Origin: Paracoccaceae bacterium
GTDB taxonomy: Bacteria > Pseudomonadota > Alphaproteobacteria > Rhodobacterales > Rhodobacteraceae
Length of the DNA stretch: 6,721 nucleotides
Direction: 5' to 3'
Assembly (NCBI GenBank): GCA_015485015.1
Contig: WFUK01000165.1
Coordinates: 1 to 6,721 of the forward strand
The position numbers and the translations under genes are program-made. Shown here in pieces: positions 6,606 through 6,721 of the stretch (position 1 is the stretch's first letter; the number at the start of each line of letters is the position of its first letter). The notes under the pieces were generated by a model. That model was not told where the DNA came from. It did not search any database and worked only from the letters and a program-made list of their open reading frames with translations.

Positions 6606-6721
6606 CCAGTCCATTTTGGGCGGCAAAGCCATCAACCGGCACGCCGATGGCGCGGCAGATATTATAGGTTAAATTGGGGTTGTTGAGGGTGTAAAAATGC
6701 AAATGCCGCACGCCTTCCTGC
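6598..6721 (-). CDS. metF: 5,10-methylenetetrahydrofolate reductase, C-terminal end (runs off right edge)
   Basis: Only the last 40 codons and the TAA stop (6598-6600) are in the window; the start lies beyond the right edge. The translation contains GVRHLHFYTLNNPNLTYNIC followed by RAIGVP, which matches the conserved C-terminal strand and helix of MetF (E. coli has a GVKDFHFYTLNRAE-like segment, then a cysteine and a GV turn). MetF is a cytoplasmic FAD enzyme that reduces 5,10-methylene-THF to 5-methyl-THF, the methyl donor for methionine synthesis. The family call rests on this short but diagnostic segment. The ppx-like gene begins 67 bases downstream in the same direction. Confidence 0.85.
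   Translation of the reverse strand, partial: QEGVRHLHFYTLNNPNLTYNICRAIGVPVDGFAAQNGLVA

Overview
The window looks like an ordinary stretch of an alphaproteobacterial chromosome, most likely Rhodobacterales (Roseobacter/Paracoccaceae type). That placement rests on protein resemblance recalled from memory and on gene neighbourhoods: an RsmB/NOP methyltransferase next to guaB, and a Ppx/GppA gene directly coupled to rlmE. Base composition is moderately G+C-rich. Nothing indicates a phage, plasmid, insertion sequence, CRISPR array or tRNA/rRNA gene.

Layout, left to right. 1-481 (-) is the N-terminal part of an RsmB-family rRNA cytosine-5 methyltransferase that runs off the left edge. A hairpin terminator at 538-567 separates it from 593-1345 (-), a secreted outer-membrane beta-barrel protein of unknown function with its own candidate promoter. 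1488-2942 (-) is guaB (IMP dehydrogenase), complete with catalytic cysteine and CBS pair. 3042-3998 (-) is a TehA/SLAC1-type anion channel or exporter. The 143-base divergent region 3999-4141 holds two striking inverted repeats. 4142-4708 (+) is a small exported protein of unknown function, the only plus-strand gene. Its stop codon interlocks with that of 4705-5433 (-), rlmE. rlmE overlaps 5430-6530 (-), an exopolyphosphatase/GppA-family gene, by ATGA. 6598-6721 (-) is the 3' end of metF.

How they fit together. Most genes are housekeeping: rRNA modification (rsmB-like, rlmE), guanine nucleotide synthesis (guaB), polyphosphate or (p)ppGpp metabolism (ppx-like) and one-carbon metabolism (metF). 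Ppx-rlmE is a clear two-gene operon. guaB, the barrel gene and rsmB lie in the same direction, but the barrel gene has a candidate promoter before it and a terminator after it, so it is probably its own transcription unit. The accessory part is the centre (3042-4708), where a putatively repressed anion channel faces an uncharacterised periplasmic protein.

I found no convincing new multi-gene system. The best leads are the two inverted repeats at 4015-4034 and 4085-4121 and the two uncharacterised envelope proteins.
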